Source of the DNA: Actinomycetota bacterium | GTDB taxonomy: Bacteria; Actinomycetota; Geothermincolia; Geothermincolales; RBG-13-55-18 | Length of the DNA: 64,000 nt | NCBI GenBank assembly: GCA_013178005.1 | Contig: JABLXL010000010.1 | Location: 1-64,000, forward strand | Reading direction: 5' to 3' | Shown: in pieces, positions 61,049 to 64,000 of the stretch | How the letters are laid out: every line of letters begins with the position of its first letter | How positions within the stretch are numbered: the stretch's first letter is position 1 | Translations under genes and position numbers: made by a program | The notes under the pieces: generated by a model | Told to the model about the DNA's origin: nothing | The model's input: only the letters and a program-made list of their open reading frames with translations | The model's database searches: none

Positions 61049-62404
61049 TCAGGTGCCGGAGCCCTTCCTGTTCACCACCAGGTTCACCGCGTCCCCGCTG
61101 GAGAGCCTGGATCCGTAGGGGGGGTCGGTTTCCACCACGCGGTTTTCGCTGTAGCCCTCCACCTCCCGGTAAACCACCTCTCCCAGGCGGAAGCCGCGGC
61201 TTTCCAGCACCAGCCTCGCGTCCTCCAAGGTCAGCCCGATGAGGTTGGGCACGGTGAGAGGGCCCAGGCTCTCCAGCACCCTGATTACCGTCTTCTTTTT
61301 CACCATGATCCCGCCCTTGGGGTCCTGGGATATCACGTATCCCGCCCTCACGCCGACGTCGTGCTCTTTGCCCACCACCAGGACCCCAAGGTCCCGCTCC
61401 GCCGCCAGCTTCTGGGCCTCCTCCACGCTCACGCCCACCAGGTTGGGGACCTCCACCTTGCTCCCGGTGATGGCGGCGGAGAGCAACCACACGAAAAAGA
61501 ATATCGCCGCCACCCCCAGAAGCGAGGCTCCCAGCCATATCTGCCATCGCTTCAAGCGGGGAAGGGCGATGGACGGCAGGTGCTTCTCCGCCGCCTCGGC
61601 CGCGTCGGGCTCCCCCTGCTCAGGGCGCGACTCCGGCGCCATGGGGACCTCCTCCCGCAGGGTGGACACCGCCTCACGCAGGAGATCCCCGGCGTGGGGG
61701 AAACCCGCGCCGGAGACGCTGTCCAGGCAGAGCTGCACCAGGCGGCGCAGGCGGGGGGGCACGTCGTCGCCCCACCTTAACTTGCCCTCCCTTATATCCG
61801 CAACCGCCTCCGCCGAGCTCCTGCCGGTGAGGCTGCGGTAGAGGAGGTAGCCGAGGTCGCTCAGGTCGCGCCTCGGATCCTGTGAAAAGGGGTGTGGGCT
61901 CGCCGCCCCGCCCAGAACGACGGGGAACCCGGGGTCGGACACCCTCGCCCTGCGCCCCGGGTAGATGAACACGTGCCTCTCGTCGAGGGAGCCATGTGTG
62001 ACTCCCTGTTCGTGGAGGTAAACCAGTATCCTTCCCATCTCTACCGTGAAATAAAGGGCCCCGACCGGCTTCATCTTCTTTCCCGCCGCCAGCAGCTCGT
62101 GTAGGGTCTTCTCCTCCACCATCTCCGTCACCGCATAGGGGCGGTCGTCCTCGATGCCGTAGTCCAGAACCCCGATGATGCCGGGATGGTGGAGGCGGGT
62201 GGCGCGGTGGGCGGCGGACCGGAAGGAATCGCAGAAATCGCGGTCGGAAAGCAGGTGGGGAAGGGGCAGCTTGACCGCTACCTCCCTCTCCTCCAGGATA
62301 TCGTAAGCCCTGAAGACCTCCACCGTCCGGCCTACCGCTACCCTCTCGTCCAGCCGGTAGCGTCTCCTCAAGACGCGACCCTTCCAGTCCATCAAGCGAT
62401 CCAT
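61049..62404 (-). CDS. PASTA pseudokinase
   Basis: The 451-aa membrane protein has the PknB-like layout: a kinase-like domain, one membrane helix (IWLGASLLGVAAIFFFVWLLSAAI, about 291-314) and two PASTA repeats. K45 of VAVK is kept, but the Gly loop is VAVGRTVEV and the alpha-C Glu is missing. The catalytic HRDLKPxN reads HGSLDERH (137-144, Asp lost, Lys to Asp, Asn to His) and DFG is DPG (157-159) with no APE motif. Catalysis is unlikely. It occupies the usual pknA position upstream of pknB and probably works as a muropeptide-sensing scaffold. GGAGGAGG precedes the ATG. The 280-bp gap upstream holds nothing certain. Confidence 0.85.
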   Translation of the reverse strand: MDRLMDWKGRVLRRRYRLDERVAVGRTVEVFRAYDILEEREVAVKLPLPHLLSDRDFCDSFRSAAHRATRLHHPGIIGVLDYGIEDDRPYAVTEMVEEKTLHELLAAGKKMKPVGALYFTVEMGRILVYLHEQGVTHGSLDERHVFIYPGRRARVSDPGFPVVLGGAASPHPFSQDPRRDLSDLGYLLYRSLTGRSSAEAVADIREGKLRWGDDVPPRLRRLVQLCLDSVSGAGFPHAGDLLREAVSTLREEVPMAPESRPEQGEPDAAEAAEKHLPSIALPRLKRWQIWLGASLLGVAAIFFFVWLLSAAITGSKVEVPNLVGVSVEEAQKLAAERDLGVLVVGKEHDVGVRAGYVISQDPKGGIMVKKKTVIRVLESLGPLTVPNLIGLTLEDARLVLESRGFRLGEVVYREVEGYSENRVVETDPPYGSRLSSGDAVNLVVNRKGSGT

Positions 62405-62684
62405 GCCTCCTCCGTCTGGAAAAGCCCGGTAACCCCATGGCCATTATAATGCAGCGAGCAGGATGCGCGCTGATAGGCCGGCCCGCCACGGACCCGCAAG
62501 CGCGAATACGCAGGGCTGGAATTGTCGCGCCCCCTCGGCCTCCCGTCGCTCCGGGAGAAAGGCCGTGTGGGCGAAAGACCGAGGTTGTTCCCGGTGATGC
62601 CTCGGCTTTCATCCGGCGGGCGTGAAGTCCTGGTCGAGCTCAGGTCCATGCCTCCTCCGCTCTCCATTTACTTTCTCCGAGCCC

Positions 62685-64000
62685 CTATTCCAGGGCGGCG
62701 GCCATGACCTCGCGCGCCACTGGAGCGGCCATCGAGCCTCCGCTCCCCCCGCTGTTCTCCAGCAGCACCGCCACCACCACGGTGGGGTTCTCCGCAGGCG
62801 CTATGCCCAGGAACCAGGTATGCGGGGGCTTGCCTTCCACCTCGGCCGTGCCCGTCTTCCCGGCCACGGTCACCCCCTTTATGGCCGCCTCCGTCCCCGT
62901 GCCCGACCTCACCACCGCCACCATCATCTCCAGCACCTCGGAGGCGGTATCCGGCGACACGGGCGCTCGCCATTCCCCCACCTCGTAACGCTCGAGGATC
63001 TCCTCCGAGCGGCGCACTTCCTTCATGAGGTGCGGACGCATGATCCTGCCCCGGTTGGCAACGGCGCATCCCGCCAGGCACAACTGCAGGGGGGTGAGCA
63101 GCACCTCTCCCTGGCCCGCGCCGCTCCAGGCCAGCTCAACCTCGTCCATATCGGCGGCTTCCGGGATGTAGGAGGGCGTGACCGCGGGGTAGTCCAGGGG
63201 GATCTCCCCGTTGAGGCCGAATCGCTCCGCGTATTCCACCAGCTTCGCCGCCCCCACGCCCAACGCCAACTGGGCGAAGTAGGTGTTTATGGACCGGGCC
63301 ATGGCTCCTTCCATATCCTGGATCCCGAAGGATGTGGGGGGGTCGCCGTAGTTGGTGACCCGCGAACCGTCAACGGGAAGCACCCCTGGGCAATCGAACT
63401 CCGTCTCCGGTGAGAAGCCATTCTCGATCCCGGCGCAGGCGGTGACAACCTTGAAGCTGGACCCCGGCACGAAGAGGCCCATGGTGGCGCGGTTGAGCAG
63501 CGGGCTGTCCGGATCCTGAACATACGCGCCCATGACCTGGTCCGCCAAGGGGTTGCCCTCCGCGTCGCGTTCCCGGCTCACCAAAGCGTTGGGATCGAAA
63601 TCGGGCCATGAACACATGGCCAGTATCGCCCCCGTTTTTGGATCCATGGCCACCACCGCCCCCTTGCGTTGTCCCAGGGCTTGCGCCGCCGCCGCCTGGA
63701 TCTCTGAGTCAACGGTGATGACCAGGTCGTTTCCCCTCTCCAGATCGGAGGTCATCTCCTCCACCCAGCCGCGCGAAGGTTTTTGGCCCAGCAGGTAGTC
63801 GTTGTAATAGGCCTCCAGCCCGGTCCTGCCGAACTGGGGGCTGTCGTAGCCCAGCAGGTGGGAGAAGAGCCTCCCGCCGGGGTAGGACCGCTTGTACTCG
63901 ATGGGCCCTTCCGTCTTTACGCTCTCCGCCACCACCAGGCCGTCGGAGGTGAGAACCCTGCCACGGGCGATGCCGTACTCCCTCATGATGCGACGCGTGT
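62685..64000 (-). CDS. Penicillin-binding protein PbpA-like transpeptidase (partial)
   Basis: The visible 438 residues lack the N-terminus beyond the right edge; the frame is open to base 64000 (T-R-R-I-M-R-E-Y-G). Transpeptidase motifs are S-x-x-K in VPGSSFKVV, S-x-N in ARSINTYF and KTG in AGKTGTAEV. The class B N-terminal GRVLTSDGLVVAES and LLGYDSPQFGRTGLE segments match PbpA/FtsI of actinobacteria. It cross-links peptidoglycan outside the membrane. In actinobacteria the order rodA-pbpA-pknA-pknB is usual, so rodA and a PstP phosphatase gene may lie just outside the window. Confidence 0.92.
   Translation of the reverse strand, partial: TRRIMREYGIARGRVLTSDGLVVAESVKTEGPIEYKRSYPGGRLFSHLLGYDSPQFGRTGLEAYYNDYLLGQKPSRGWVEEMTSDLERGNDLVITVDSEIQAAAAQALGQRKGAVVAMDPKTGAILAMCSWPDFDPNALVSRERDAEGNPLADQVMGAYVQDPDSPLLNRATMGLFVPGSSFKVVTACAGIENGFSPETEFDCPGVLPVDGSRVTNYGDPPTSFGIQDMEGAMARSINTYFAQLALGVGAAKLVEYAERFGLNGEIPLDYPAVTPSYIPEAADMDEVELAWSGAGQGEVLLTPLQLCLAGCAVANRGRIMRPHLMKEVRRSEEILERYEVGEWRAPVSPDTASEVLEMMVAVVRSGTGTEAAIKGVTVAGKTGTAEVEGKPPHTWFLGIAPAENPTVVVAVLLENSGGSGGSMAAPVAREVMAAALE

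Noticed and set aside
62392-62667. Small gene upstream of the pseudokinase (MDLSSTRTS...)
   Set aside because: Its ribosome-binding region resembles that of the pseudokinase over about 14 bp, but the protein is low-complexity and overlaps the real start. Most likely chance or a decayed duplicate.

Overview
The window is a GC-rich bacterial chromosome segment, most likely from an anaerobic, deep-branching member of the Actinomycetota. The evidence is a DUF5318 protein, a DUF2342 zinc metalloprotease, a PASTA kinase cluster next to a pbpA-type transpeptidase gene, a whiB-free but DrrAB/MarR-containing layout, and frequent TTG starts behind good Shine-Dalgarno sites. An anaerobic, possibly CO- or H2/CO2-linked physiology is inferred from CooC and CooT (nickel insertion into CO dehydrogenase), Nfn-type flavoprotein subunits, bifunctional FBP aldolase/phosphatase and 2-hydroxyacyl-CoA dehydratase activase-like proteins. 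The exact lineage cannot be fixed from this sequence alone.

Layout. 1-600: 5' end of a group IIC-like intron inserted behind a terminator hairpin, an unassigned structured RNA, and degenerate repeats. 0.6-6.5 kb: lipid kinase, CBS protein, CooC, NfnA/SudB-like subunit, glycerate kinase. 6.9-10.1 kb: zinc-type ABC importer with a Fur-family regulator and a perfect Fur-like operator. 10.4-13.0 kb: molybdenum cofactor genes moaA-moaC-MOSC-mogA. 13-19.3 kb: RsbRD-N-like protein, histidine phosphatase, DUF5318, CooT, PRC-barrel/Nramp-like transporter pair, 5-formyl-THF cyclo-ligase, phosphodiesterase. 19.6-22.4 kb: four envelope/zinc-ribbon proteins. 22.7-33.3 kb: NfnB/GltD-like subunit, DUF4349 protein, FBP aldolase/phosphatase, Ca2+-type P-ATPase, two surface polysaccharide enzymes.

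34.1-37.1 kb: a 2.8-kb AT-richer island in tRNA-Ala(TGC), flanked by 48-bp direct repeats. It carries only a three-gene operon: TcmP (methyltransferase-like), a DUF5131/Gp37-type three-cysteine radical-SAM-like protein, and a PD-(D/E)XK-like nuclease. It has no integrase. This is the best candidate for a little-described (possibly defensive) system.

37.3-50.5 kb: lipoprotein, paired DUF2229-type activase-related proteins, GerMN protein, a peptidase M28 homologue with a degraded metal site, DUF2342 protease, PHP phosphoesterase, a 1.3-kb gene-free stretch that ends in a strong terminator, a two-repeat CxxC protein, and a NarL/NarX-like two-component pair. 50.6-64 kb: tRNA-Leu(CAG), MarR-regulated ABC exporter, MazG-like protein, a second two-repeat CxxC protein, B12-type radical SAM protein, geranylgeranyl-reductase-like flavoprotein, then PknB, a PASTA pseudokinase and a penicillin-binding protein cut by the right edge.

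An unexpected window-wide pattern is that many gene ends and intergenic gaps contain degenerate local duplications whose period clusters at 71-77 bp, often copying the stop-codon region of the preceding gene. Longer-period versions (91-139 bp) occur as well.
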